A stretch of DNA of 41,391 nucleotides, from contig CAIOKO010000269.1 of the NCBI GenBank assembly GCA_903858935.1, positions 1-41,391 of the forward strand. The letters are read 5' to 3'. Under the pieces are notes generated by a model. That model did no database searches. It was not told the DNA's origin and saw only the letters and a list, made by a program, of their open reading frames with translations. Of this stretch, positions 32,948-41,391 are shown in pieces (within the stretch, counting starts at the first letter, position 1; every line of letters starts with the position of its first letter). Position numbers and translations under genes: made by a program. The stretch comes from an uncultured Schlesneria sp. (GTDB taxonomy: Bacteria > Planctomycetota > Planctomycetia > Planctomycetales > Planctomycetaceae).

Positions 32948-35661
32948 CAGGGAGTTTCCTGCAGATACCAGGACTGCAAAGTCCATCGCTCAACGTCCTG
33001 AAAGGGATGCATTAGCCGAGCGGGCAGGCCGATCAAATGTCTGCGTGTGACGAAAAACTCGTCGACTTCCCACAGTGGAATATATCTCGTTTCGATCAAC
33101 AGTTCTGACTCGATGCGATGAAGTAGTTTCGTAGCCGATGTCCAATCATTTGATCGTTCCAGTTCGAGCAACTGTCGGCGAACTCGGTCGGGAAGTGGCG
33201 TCAGCGTTTCAACCCGAGTGTCTGAGTTCAATGTCATTAGTGGCCACAGTTCGGTGATCGGCTCAATAATTCGCGTCGTACGATACGCCAGATCCCAGTC
33301 AGCTTCTGACGAATCACTGGCGTCGTCATTGAGCTGAACAGAAATACCCACACGCTTCCAATGGTCAATCATCGAGGCGGCTGTTTTTCGAATTTCAGTA
33401 TCGGGCGGACACGCAAGGCGAAGCTCGGGTAATTTGCCCCCCAATTGCTTTTTGGCCGTCATCGTCAGTGTCGCTGATCGCTGCGCGTCATAAGGCGTTG
33501 GCTCAAGCATTCGATTATGACCATAACTGACGGTGGGAAACGGCGTAGCTGTCATGCGTACGTATCGGCCATTGAAATCGGATGTGATCGACTTCTCGAT
33601 GAGTTCGCTACGAGGTAATGCGAGCGACAATGCTCGCCTTAGTTGAGCGTCTTTAAGCTGTACGGAGTTTGGGTTGAAGACAATCAGGTGTGAGGTCGGC
33701 AGTGCATAGGGTAACACAAAAAAACGAGGATCGTCCTGAAGGTTTTTCAGGTCCTTAAAATCGACGTGAGGTATCCCGACGATTTCACCGCGTAACAGAC
33801 CCTGTAATGCTCGTTCCCACGAGTCGTAACGTACCTCAACAACTTCATCGATATTGCGGGCCTTGGTTGTGATCGGCTGGGATCGTACGCGACGGTAAAC
33901 GACTTGCTTCTCGTTCCGATCATGCTCATAGAACCGCTCTCTCCCAGCATTAGGAATTGCGCCCGCTGGAATTTCAGGGTTGAGCGTACGCCAGTCGACC
34001 AGTGAAACCGGGAACTGAAACAATGCTTCGAGTCGCAGGGGAAGTCGCCGGAAACGTATCGTAAATTGCGATGGTGATTGAACCTCGACGTTTTCGATGA
34101 TTCCTGCCAATCGCTCGTCAGAAGAAGAGGAATTTGGATCGATCTTCGCTGCCAGTTCTCCCAGAATATCCGCTGAGGTAATCAACGGGCGTGCTTCCCA
34201 GTCCTGCCGATTCAATCGCAGGGTAAATTGAACCTGACGACCAAGGTCCATTGGCTCCCACGACTCCAGAATTGTCGAGCGGTATCTCACACCGCGCTCG
34301 TCGACACGAATCGGCTCAAACAAAGGTTGAAGAGTCAGGTTCTTCCCGGCGGATTCGGCTGGCGTTTCGAAAGGATATTTCGTTGCCTCACCAGGCAATC
34401 GAAGCACCCCAAGACGGACAATTTGATAACGATCGTTCAATTCGCGGTGTGCGTCCCTTAAACCGGGGGTATCCGGCCAGATTTTCGCTGCAAAATCGAT
34501 AAGTTGTGCCCCTTTTGCTGCGTCCCCTTGCGTCGTTGCGTTCCTTGCCTGCGCGATGAAAGCTGTTGTGCGAGCAATGAGTTCGGTCCGCCATTTCAAT
34601 CCGATCGAATGTTGTGCATCGCGAGCTGCCAGACGGCTAAGAAAAAAGCGAGCCTGCCGAAAATCAGTTCGTTCAACCAGTTCTGTGATCACGTTGTCGA
34701 TCACTTTGCCATAGAATTCCGAAAGGGCTGGATAAGCAGAATTACGATCCCATAAATCTTCTAACAAACGCAGTGCCCCCTCGTGATCGCCGCGCGCCGA
34801 ACGCTGCCCGGCATCGGTAAAGAGAAGCCTTTGATAGATTTCATCAAACTTCGGCCATGTCCTGGCAAGTTTAAGTGGCAATGGATCAGAGACAACGTAT
34901 CGAGCTTGTTCATCTTCAGCGGTCGCTGCCGCGGCTTCTTCTCGACGCAATGCCTGATAAGCATCGGTCAAGCGGACATTGTTCTCACGGTGCCGACGAT
35001 CGACAAACATCAGCAGGTCATAAGCGAGTGAGGTCATACCTTCGTCGATTAATAAGTTCGTTCGACGAAGTACAAGATCTTCGAAATACTCGATTTTCTG
35101 AACCATCTTTGTTTCGAGAAGATAGTCAGGATCCTGGTCCTGTCCAGGGTCAATCAGCGTTATTGGAAGTCGAAGAAATTGCTGACGACGTTCTTTCAGT
35201 CGTTCGTCTCCGCCCAGAAAGCCTGCTTTACCCTTCAAAAGATAACGTTCGTATTCGTTGGTCAATTTGGCGAGAGTATCGGGCCGAGGTCCGACCGGTT
35301 CGACGATCAAGACTTCCTGGGTCTTCAGAACAACCCAATCAAACGGCTTTGCTCGCAATAAATCTTCCGCAGACGGTAATTCCATGTCTGAATACTTGGG
35401 CAATCCGGTTTCGCCATCTTTCTCAGGATCTTTGACCTCTTTATTTGGCCTGGTGAGACCTAATTTTCTGGGGTCCTCAGCGGCACGTCCCCACACCGTC
35501 AAGCCAAAAAAAAAGTATGCAACAAACAACACGAACCGGACGCGGACATGCCGCTGAAAACAAATTTGAATTGCCACGCGATGGCAATTCCATTCGCGTT
35601 CGCCAACCCCGTTTAACGCGGCCTTGGTACGGTACGTCGTTCGTTCAAGGAATCCATGCAT
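32947..35661 (-). CDS. Helical-repeat/SBP_bac_5 fusion protein
   Basis: A 904-residue exported protein with an unusual architecture. Near residues 30-62 a basic segment precedes a hydrophobic helix (VRFVLFVAYFFFGLTVWGRAAED), a signal or anchor. About 90-420 is helical with TPR-like pieces (YQRLLFTDAGQRSARGDHEGALRLLEDLWDRN, RQARFFLSRLAARDAQHSIGLKW). From about 440 to the end it follows the family 5 solute-binding protein pattern: LTLQPLFEPIRVDERGVRYRSTILESWEPMDLGRQVQFTLRLN, QLRRALSLALPRSELIEKSI, ATPFPTVSYGHN, LPELRLACPPDTEIRKTAASMIDHWKRVGISVQL, and RYIPLWEVDEFFV. Such domains bind peptides or nickel for ABC importers, but no permease or ATPase gene is adjacent. The start could also be a GTG at 35577. 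It is the first gene of a two-gene operon. Confidence 0.78.
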   Translation of the reverse strand: MHGFLERTTYRTKAALNGVGEREWNCHRVAIQICFQRHVRVRFVLFVAYFFFGLTVWGRAAEDPRKLGLTRPNKEVKDPEKDGETGLPKYSDMELPSAEDLLRAKPFDWVVLKTQEVLIVEPVGPRPDTLAKLTNEYERYLLKGKAGFLGGDERLKERRQQFLRLPITLIDPGQDQDPDYLLETKMVQKIEYFEDLVLRRTNLLIDEGMTSLAYDLLMFVDRRHRENNVRLTDAYQALRREEAAAATAEDEQARYVVSDPLPLKLARTWPKFDEIYQRLLFTDAGQRSARGDHEGALRLLEDLWDRNSAYPALSEFYGKVIDNVITELVERTDFRQARFFLSRLAARDAQHSIGLKWRTELIARTTAFIAQARNATTQGDAAKGAQLIDFAAKIWPDTPGLRDAHRELNDRYQIVRLGVLRLPGEATKYPFETPAESAGKNLTLQPLFEPIRVDERGVRYRSTILESWEPMDLGRQVQFTLRLNRQDWEARPLITSADILGELAAKIDPNSSSSDERLAGIIENVEVQSPSQFTIRFRRLPLRLEALFQFPVSLVDWRTLNPEIPAGAIPNAGRERFYEHDRNEKQVVYRRVRSQPITTKARNIDEVVEVRYDSWERALQGLLRGEIVGIPHVDFKDLKNLQDDPRFFVLPYALPTSHLIVFNPNSVQLKDAQLRRALSLALPRSELIEKSITSDFNGRYVRMTATPFPTVSYGHNRMLEPTPYDAQRSATLTMTAKKQLGGKLPELRLACPPDTEIRKTAASMIDHWKRVGISVQLNDDASDSSEADWDLAYRTTRIIEPITELWPLMTLNSDTRVETLTPLPDRVRRQLLELERSNDWTSATKLLHRIESELLIETRYIPLWEVDEFFVTRRHLIGLPARLMHPFQDVERWTLQSWYLQETP

Positions 35662-35959
35662 GGAATTTTTTCAGTGACAATGAGACGCGAACGGCACAAA
35701 AGAAGGGCTGAATTTGCACTTGGAATTGTATCGATGACGAGACCACAGTTCCACGTGCAAGATTTTGTTTCGTAGACCCGAAGCAAACCAACCTCGAATC
35801 AGGTGATTCTATGGAAGATTATCGAGTTTCAGTTCTGCGCCTGGCAGCCTGCTCGCTAAGATACCCTGTACTTCCGGCCGGACTCGTCAGGGCAAGGATG
35901 GACTTCGGCGAGGATGGCGATTGATTCAAATGTCAGCTGATTCTGGAAAGAGGTTGTTG
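35662..35959. other. Divergent intergenic region
   Basis: About 300 bases between the SBP-fusion operon (minus) and the S9 peptidase gene (plus); both promoters should lie here. I found no convincing -35/-10 pair, hairpin or gene in it. Confidence 0.4.
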
Positions 35960-37954
35960 ATGAAGATCCTGTCTCTACGATGTCCGGCGACCATCGTCGC
36001 CGTTTGTTGCTGCCTCAGTTGGAGATTGGAGTTTGTCCAGGCTGAAACAGATCCGCGTAAACCTGCAGCCATCGAAACGCAAGAAGTCCCGCAAGTTCCG
36101 CCCGAACTGTTTGCAAAGCTGGCTCAGTATCAAAGCGTGCGTGGAGCCACTTTCCGGGGTTGGGCACCCGATGGAACAGGAATCCTGATCAATACTCGTT
36201 TCGGCAATTCGTCTCAATTACATCGTGTTTATGAACCTGCAGGCCGACGCGAACAAATCACGTTTTTCGACGAACCCGTCTCGGGAAGGTTTGTACCGAA
36301 AGCGACCGATGGATCGATCCTTTTGATGATGGACGCCGGCGGAAATGAAAATGATCAGATCCAACTGCTCGATCGGCAAAACTACAAAACAACGCTGTTG
36401 ACGGACGGGAAGTCCCGCAACAAGCTGGGTGCCATTCGATCTGATGGCTCCCAGGCGATCGTCTCCAGCAACACGCGAAATGGCCGCGACTCTGATCTGT
36501 TTCTTTTAGACATTCATCGACCTGAGTCGATGAAATTATTGATGCAGGTCGAAAAACAGACTTGGAACACGCATGACTGGTCCCCCGACGGAAAAACGGT
36601 GTTGATCTCGCGCTTTGTTTCCGCAAATGAATCATATCCCGCATTGCTCGATTTGCAGACCGGGCAACGAACTGACCTGCCATTGCCTTCGGCCGGATCA
36701 TCTGCGATTGGCTCCATGGCGTTCGCTGCTGACGGAAAATCAATTCTGATCGCAACCGACGCCGAAAGTGAATTCCGCCGTCTCGCACGATATGACCTGG
36801 AAACAAGAAAATACAAATGGTTGACCGAGGATATCCCGTGGGACGTCACCGACATCGCAGTCGAAAATGACTCGGGATTGATTGCGTTCACAGTGAATGA
36901 AGACGGAGCCACCCGTTTGTTCCTGATCGGCTCGAACGATGTGCGAAGCGAATTCAAGATACCCCTCGGTATTGTCTCGGGAATCGAATTCTCGCCCGAT
37001 GGAACGCAGCTTGGTTTTACACTGGCCAGGCCCGATGCGCCACCTGATGTTTATTCAATTTTGCTGAAAACTGGCGGTCTGACTCGATGGACATTCAGTG
37101 AAGTCGGAGGACTGAATCCAGACTCATTCGTCACGCCGACGCGAATCAAGTTCAAGTCGTTCGATGGTCGAATGATTCCCGCTTATTACTTCAAGCCGAA
37201 AACACGTCCTGACTCGCAGGACACTTCAACAAACCCAAGCGTGAATGACTCTCGTTTGAAGATTCCCGTCTACATCAGCATCCATGGTGGACCCGAATCA
37301 CAGTATCAACCATTTTTTTCACCGATCGTTCAATTCTATTTGAACGAATTGAAAATCGCTGTCATTTGTCCGAACGTGCGGGGTTCAAGCGGATATGGAA
37401 AAACTTATCTGAAACTCGATAACGCGGAAAAACGCGAAGACAGCGTCAAAGATATCGGCGCCTTGCTGGATTGGATCGGTCAACAACAAGAACTCGATGC
37501 GTCACGCATTGCTGTCGCGGGGGGCTCGTACGGCGGCTACATGACCCTGGCGTCGCTCACACATTTTGGCGATCGAATCAAAGCGGGGATCGATGTCGTT
37601 GGAATCGCTAATTTCATCACGTTTTTGGAAAAGACCGCTGGATATCGCGTCGACCTGCGTCGAGCCGAATACGGCGATGAGCGCGATCCACAAATGAAAG
37701 AAACCTTCGAAAAAATCAGCCCTCTTAATAACTCAGAGAAAATCAAAGCCGCTCTTCTGGTAATCCATGGTCGTAATGACCCGCGCGTCCCTTTTTATGA
37801 GGCGGAACAAATTGCAACCAAAGTGAGATCAAACGGACGCCATGTCTGGACGGTTTTCGCAAACAATGAAGGCCATGGCTTCAGCAAAAAAGATAACAGT
37901 GATTATCAACGTGCAGTGGAAGTGCTTTTTTTACAGAAGCATCTGCAGCCGTGA
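35960..37954 (+). CDS. Exported S9-family prolyl-oligopeptidase-type serine peptidase
   Basis: A 664-residue secreted peptidase. The ATG at 35960 follows AAGAGG by six bases and gives a normal signal peptide (MKILSLRCPATIVAVCCCLSWRLEFVQAE); a TTG at 35921 with GAGG is an alternative. Residues 55-390 form a beta-propeller with WD40-like PD40 repeats (FRGWAPDGTGILINTRFG, THDWSPDGKTVLISRF, GIEFSPDGTQLGFTL). The alpha/beta-hydrolase domain starts near 410: PVYISIHGGPESQY, VRGSSGYGKTYLKLD, then Ser523 in VAGGSYGGYMTLASL, Asp607 in HGRNDPRVPF and His639 in NEGHGF complete the triad. It is close to acylaminoacyl-peptidase/S9C enzymes, which process oligopeptides. There is no operon partner. Confidence 0.93.
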   Translation: MKILSLRCPATIVAVCCCLSWRLEFVQAETDPRKPAAIETQEVPQVPPELFAKLAQYQSVRGATFRGWAPDGTGILINTRFGNSSQLHRVYEPAGRREQITFFDEPVSGRFVPKATDGSILLMMDAGGNENDQIQLLDRQNYKTTLLTDGKSRNKLGAIRSDGSQAIVSSNTRNGRDSDLFLLDIHRPESMKLLMQVEKQTWNTHDWSPDGKTVLISRFVSANESYPALLDLQTGQRTDLPLPSAGSSAIGSMAFAADGKSILIATDAESEFRRLARYDLETRKYKWLTEDIPWDVTDIAVENDSGLIAFTVNEDGATRLFLIGSNDVRSEFKIPLGIVSGIEFSPDGTQLGFTLARPDAPPDVYSILLKTGGLTRWTFSEVGGLNPDSFVTPTRIKFKSFDGRMIPAYYFKPKTRPDSQDTSTNPSVNDSRLKIPVYISIHGGPESQYQPFFSPIVQFYLNELKIAVICPNVRGSSGYGKTYLKLDNAEKREDSVKDIGALLDWIGQQQELDASRIAVAGGSYGGYMTLASLTHFGDRIKAGIDVVGIANFITFLEKTAGYRVDLRRAEYGDERDPQMKETFEKISPLNNSEKIKAALLVIHGRNDPRVPFYEAEQIATKVRSNGRHVWTVFANNEGHGFSKKDNSDYQRAVEVLFLQKHLQP

Positions 37955-38343
37955 GGTTTAGGTGGTTCTGCGCGTATTGAATGACTGCCACAAACCACTA
38001 AAGCTGGGGTATATGGAAAATATTCACGAGCTGGGATGACTTTAGTGATTAAAGTGAATCTTAAGGAAAGTTGTTATCACAAATCAGTCTCTCTCGATGC
38101 GATAGTGTCAGTCGATACTAAATGAGGCGTGCGGCAAATGCCAAAAAACGCTGAATTGCGGCGTATGTGATGTGACACGCGGAAAAAACAGAGGCTTGAC
38201 CGGCCTAAACTTGGTTTGTTAGTCTGTAACGTATCAGCGGCTACTGAAATATAAAGATCTTCCCCACCCACCGCACGGCAGAGTTGCTGGCCGCGCGGTT
38301 ATCCCACCCGCAAAAATGCAACGCGGCGAAAGGAACGGCCACA
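37955..38343. other. Intergenic region upstream of the DUF1501 gene
   Basis: About 390 bases without a gene. The clearest element is a promoter at 38196-38225. Upstream, A/T-rich sequence contains only weak, short inverted repeats (gtggtt/aaaccac near 37963-38000). Short frames here lack ribosome sites. Confidence 0.45.
38196..38225 (+). promoter_or_regulatory. Predicted promoter of the DUF1501 gene
   Basis: TTGACC (38196-38201), an 18-base spacer and TAGTCT (38220-38225) resemble a housekeeping-sigma promoter. It would give a leader of about 110 bases before the ATG at 38344. Confidence 0.45.
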
Positions 38344-39693
38344 ATGCTGACACTTTTCGGACAACCTTCAAAATATTGCGATGGCATCAGTCGTCGCGGT
38401 TTTTTGAAGATTGGTGGCTTTGCCTTCGGTTCTGCAGCGTCTTTGTCACTCGCTGATGTGCTTCGAGCGGAACAAACAGCAGGAACTCATTCGCCTCATA
38501 AAGCCGTCATCAATATTTTCCTGGGTGGAGGCCCCCCCCACCAGGACATGTGGGACATTAAAGTCGACGCGCCAAGAGAAATTCGTGGCGAGTTCGATCC
38601 GATTAGGACCAACGTCCCCGGAATCGAAATTGGCGAATGTTTTCCCCAGATCGCGTCCATGATGGATAAGTTCGTAGCGATTCGATCTGTTGTCGGTAAT
38701 GATGGTGCTCACGATGCGTTTCAGTGCTATACCGGGTGGCCGCGAAACAGCATTGCTTCGGTTGGCGGACGGCCAAGCATCGGTGCGGTAGCTGGAAAGC
38801 TGTTTGGCCCCAAAGACCCAGGTGTTCCTTCTGCCGTTGCTCTGGCCGAAAAGACTCAACATGCCCCCTGGTCCGATCCAGGAACCGCCGGTTATCTCGG
38901 TGCGGCGTTCCAAGCCTTCAAACCGCAGGGTGAAGGGACTTCAGACATGCGACTGAACGGCATGTCGATGGATCGGCTCCAAGATCGTAAATCATTGCTG
39001 AAGGGTCTTGATCTCTTAAAACGAGAAGTCGATGGGACAGGTATGCTTCGCGGAATGGATGCGTTCTCTGAAGCAGCGTTCGGAGTTCTGACATCCAGTA
39101 AACTGGTTGATGCACTTGATCTGAGTAAAGAAGATCCGAAACTGCGTGCAAGATATGGAGACGGAAAACCATACAAGTATCAGTACGACGGCGCCCCAAC
39201 CTGTAACGAACACCTGCTGATCGCCCGCCGTTTGGTTGAGGTTGGCGTTCGTTGCGTCACCTTGTCATACGGTCGTTGGGACAGCCACGGTGCGAATTTT
39301 GACCTGGTCCGTGATCACGGTTCAAAGTTAGATCAGTGTGTCAGTGCACTGGTACAGGATCTCGATGATCGAGGCATGCTCAATGACGTCACCGTTGCTG
39401 TTTGGGGCGAGTTCGGCCGCACGCCAAGAATTAATCCTGGTGCAGGTCGCGATCACTGGCCACAAGTCAGTTGTGCACTGCTTGCAGGTGGTGGAATGCG
39501 AACAGGTCAAGTGATTGGATCAACGAACCGTCTTGGCGAATATGCCAAGGATCGACCAGTCCACGTGCAGGAAGTCGTGGGGACGATCTATCGGAACCTG
39601 GGAATCGATCCGATGAATACGACTTTGAAAGATCCAACCGGACGTCCGCAGTTCCTCGTCGATCATCGAGAACCGATCGCAGAGTTAGTCTGA
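38344..39693 (+). CDS. DUF1501 protein with twin-arginine signal
   Basis: A 449-residue exported protein of the DUF1501 family (related to sulfatase/alkaline-phosphatase folds), one of the most expanded families in planctomycetes, of unknown enzymatic role. The N-terminus carries a Tat signal, [21 protein letters not shown] (RR at 17-18), so it is exported folded. Conserved family blocks: [85 protein letters not shown] and [26 protein letters not shown]. The ATG at 38344 has AAAGGA nine bases upstream; the earlier start at 38284 would bury the Tat signal. DUF1501 genes are usually paired with a DUF1549/DUF1553 cytochrome-like gene; none is adjacent here. A bidirectional terminator follows. 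Confidence 0.93.
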   Translation: MLTLFGQPSKYCDGISRRGFLKIGGFAFGSAASLSLADVLRAEQTAGTHSPHKAVINIFLGGGPPHQDMWDIKVDAPREIRGEFDPIRTNVPGIEIGECFPQIASMMDKFVAIRSVVGNDGAHDAFQCYTGWPRNSIASVGGRPSIGAVAGKLFGPKDPGVPSAVALAEKTQHAPWSDPGTAGYLGAAFQAFKPQGEGTSDMRLNGMSMDRLQDRKSLLKGLDLLKREVDGTGMLRGMDAFSEAAFGVLTSSKLVDALDLSKEDPKLRARYGDGKPYKYQYDGAPTCNEHLLIARRLVEVGVRCVTLSYGRWDSHGANFDLVRDHGSKLDQCVSALVQDLDDRGMLNDVTVAVWGEFGRTPRINPGAGRDHWPQVSCALLAGGGMRTGQVIGSTNRLGEYAKDRPVHVQEVVGTIYRNLGIDPMNTTLKDPTGRPQFLVDHREPIAELV

Positions 39694-39725
39694 TCCCCCC
39701 TCTTCAAAGTCTCTGAAACGACGAA

Positions 39726-39759
39726 AATCGGGAGTTCCAACATGTTGGAACTCCCGATT
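39726..39759. terminator. Bidirectional terminator between convergent genes
   Basis: A perfect palindrome with 16-base arms, aatcgggagttccaac and gttggaactcccgatt around a two-base centre. It lies between the stop codons of the DUF1501 gene (plus) and the HtrA gene (minus). The T-tract is better on the minus strand (attttcgtcgttt); on the plus strand only a short T-rich stretch follows. Confidence 0.7.
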
Positions 39760-39781
39760 CGTTCTTATACACAAGCGATGT

Positions 39782-41248
39782 TCATTCAGCCTTAAGGACG
39801 ACGAAAAACCGTCGACCGCTTGATGAGCGGACGTTGAGAACTAGACCGTCTCCTCCAGTCAGTTCTGTCTTCGCCTTTTCAAAATCTTCGACGGAATTCA
39901 TTGCCCGGCCGCCAGCTTTCTCGATCATATCACCGGCTTTGATGCCGCTTTGCTCCGCGACACTCCCTTCCTGAACGCCGGTGACAACCAGACCACTCGT
40001 TGCTTTAAGTCCAAACTGTTTGGCCAAGTCTTTGCTCAAAGACCGCAGCTCCAGACCAAACTTGTCGAACTTCGAATCTTGCGGCTCGTCACCATGCTCG
40101 CCAACGCTTGCTGCACTGAAATCTTTCGGTAGTTGTTCAATCGTGACATTCAGTTTCTGTCGTTGACCTTCACGAACAATTTCCATTGGATATCCTTTTC
40201 CAATTGTTAATTGTTCGACAACACCTTGCAGGGCCGTTGGCGAGTCAATCTTCTGCCCGTTAAGGTTCAGAATAACGTCTCCCGGTTCGAGACCTGCTTT
40301 TTCGGCGGGTGACCCGGGAAGAACCGAATGGACGATCGCTCCTTCATTGATTTTCACATTAAACTGCTTCGCTGCTTTCGCATCGACCGCCTGGATTTGC
40401 GTTCCGATGTATCCACGGCGAACTTCACCTGCACTCACCAGTTGCTCGCTAACCCAACCGGCGATATGGGTTGGAATCGCAAATCCAATTCCGTCATATC
40501 CGCCGCTTTCAGTTGCGATTGCCGTGTTGATCCCGATGACTTCTCCACGCATACTGATTAACGGGCCACCACTGTTTCCGGGGTTGATTGCCGCATCCGT
40601 TTGTAAGAAATCCGCACGCTCAGTAATTCGATGGCGGCCCTTCGCACTGATAATCCCTGCTGTGACAGTCATGTCCAGCCCGAACGGACTTCCAATCGCC
40701 AGGACCCAGTCCCCTACTTCCACTGCGCGACTGTCTCCTAACCGAATCGGCTTCAGGTCGGAAGCTTCGATTCGGACAATCGCGACGTCAGTTCGCGGGT
40801 CCGATTTGATTTCTTTTGCGACAAATTCCCGTCCATCATGCAGACGGACTTTGACTTCATCAGCCCCCTTAACAATATGACTGTTCGTCAGAATGATACC
40901 TTTCGCGTCGATGATAAATCCTGAACCCATCGATTGACTCGGCGGAACAGCAATTCCGCGTGGCATCCGATTCTTAAACAATTCTTCTAATTGAGGGTCA
41001 TTTCGGAAGAACTGACGAAATGGCGAACCTTCTTCGAAGGGCGAGCCTTGAGGTATCCCTTGAACTCGTTTGCCTTTGGTCAGACTCTCGATGGAAACAA
41101 TGCTTGGAATTGCATCTGCCGCAATTTGCCGAAACGCTGCAGACAATTCGTCCGCTTTGGGGAGAGGGGAGACGGCGACCGCAGTTGGTCGATGCGAAAT
41201 GGCCATGCCAATTAATACCAGCGCGCCGCCGGTCAGCATGAACAACAT
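39782..41248 (-). CDS. Do/HtrA-type serine protease with two PDZ domains
   Basis: A 488-residue envelope protease of the DegP/HtrA family, degrading or refolding damaged exported proteins. The N-terminus is a membrane anchor or signal (MLFMLTGGALVLIGMAISHR). The trypsin-like domain shows the full triad: His124 in ILTNSHIVKGAD, Asp154 in DPRTDVAIVRIE, Ser226 in TDAAINPGNSGGPL. PDZ1 covers about 260-365 (RRGYIGTQIQAVD, GSPAEKAGLEPGDVILNLNGQKI), and PDZ2 covers about 395-488 (GLVVTGVQEGSVAEQSGIKAGDMIEKAGG). The frame remains open upstream toward the window edge (…WGPPYTGSKIRQN), and the ATG at 41248 has no ribosome site, so an earlier start beyond this point is possible. It is convergent with the DUF1501 gene. 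Confidence 0.93.
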   Translation of the reverse strand: MLFMLTGGALVLIGMAISHRPTAVAVSPLPKADELSAAFRQIAADAIPSIVSIESLTKGKRVQGIPQGSPFEEGSPFRQFFRNDPQLEELFKNRMPRGIAVPPSQSMGSGFIIDAKGIILTNSHIVKGADEVKVRLHDGREFVAKEIKSDPRTDVAIVRIEASDLKPIRLGDSRAVEVGDWVLAIGSPFGLDMTVTAGIISAKGRHRITERADFLQTDAAINPGNSGGPLISMRGEVIGINTAIATESGGYDGIGFAIPTHIAGWVSEQLVSAGEVRRGYIGTQIQAVDAKAAKQFNVKINEGAIVHSVLPGSPAEKAGLEPGDVILNLNGQKIDSPTALQGVVEQLTIGKGYPMEIVREGQRQKLNVTIEQLPKDFSAASVGEHGDEPQDSKFDKFGLELRSLSKDLAKQFGLKATSGLVVTGVQEGSVAEQSGIKAGDMIEKAGGRAMNSVEDFEKAKTELTGGDGLVLNVRSSSGRRFFVVLKAE

Positions 41249-41391
41249 ATTCTGACGAATCTTCGAACCAGTGTACGGTGGACCCCATTGTCTAGACCAG
41301 AAAACGGATTTAATTAGAGAGACTGGCGACAGCCAGGCGCCCGCTCTTTCGATTTGGGGCAGTGGCTCCGCGCAGGTGAGCGTAGCGAACC

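Noticed and set aside
40347-40880. A 177-codon plus-strand frame opposite the HtrA protease gene.
   Set aside because: Antisense to the catalytic and PDZ domains, which fix the true frame; composition is Ser/Pro/Arg-rich without motifs.
1-41391. Searched for tRNA genes, CRISPR arrays, transposases and phage genes.
   Set aside because: No cloverleaf with a GGTTCGA-type arm in an intergenic region, no regularly spaced direct repeats and no transposase or phage motifs were seen.
41362-41391. Sequence ccgcgcaggtgagcgtagcg at the window end, resembling the left arm of another dispersed palindrome.
   Set aside because: The matching arm would lie beyond the window, so it cannot be supported.

Overview
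The window looks like chromosomal DNA of a planctomycete (Planctomycetota, probably order Planctomycetales; genus not determinable here). The evidence is the combination of families: a DUF1501 protein with a twin-arginine signal, a secreted DUF1080 protein, a NIPSNAP protein, an ECF sigma factor next to an FHA-Ser/Thr kinase, several large secreted proteins without named domains, loosely spaced genes with few real operons, and palindromic intergenic repeats that look planctomycetal. No tRNA, rRNA, CRISPR array, transposase or phage gene was found. Many long antisense reading frames were seen and treated as shadows of real genes.

Layout: (1) 44-3988, minus strand: arginine biosynthesis genes argB-argD-argF followed by a PAP2 phosphatase. 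(2) 3989-6365: repeat-rich, with a nested palindrome, a candidate small RNA or leader ending in a strong terminator, a small secreted protein, an interspersed palindromic repeat and a lipoprotein. (3) 6366-12638, plus strand: exported cyanophycinase, exported CapA-like protein, DgcN (DUF1611), DgcA (dipeptide epimerase/N-acetyl-glutamate racemase type) and an exported isoaspartyl peptidase. (4) 12757-22875: two unknown proteins, a probable 5'-truncated surface-protein remnant, TruD, a conserved unknown protein divergent from GlcE, a DUF1080 protein and an exported alpha/beta hydrolase. (5) 23327-28472: ECF sigma factor, FHA kinase, and a convergent O-antigen-ligase/TPR membrane protein. (6) 28634-31110, minus: NIPSNAP-mtnA-speB. 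(7) 31295-35661, minus: a two-gene operon encoding a helical-repeat/SBP_bac_5 fusion and an unknown exported protein. (8) 35960-41248: S9 peptidase, DUF1501 protein, and a convergent HtrA-type protease.

The most coherent story is region 3. A secreted cyanophycinase would cut multi-L-arginyl-poly-L-aspartate to beta-Asp-Arg, and the secreted Ntn-hydrolase could split such isoaspartyl dipeptides to Asp and Arg. DgcN/DgcA would turn D-glutamate into N-acetyl-L-glutamate, the substrate of ArgB encoded about 5 kb away. A CapA-family protein, from a family linked to poly-gamma-glutamate, sits between them. Agmatinase and MtnA in region 6 belong to arginine/polyamine and methylthioadenosine metabolism. 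The assembly into one poly-amino-acid salvage system is inference; the individual family calls rest on visible motifs.
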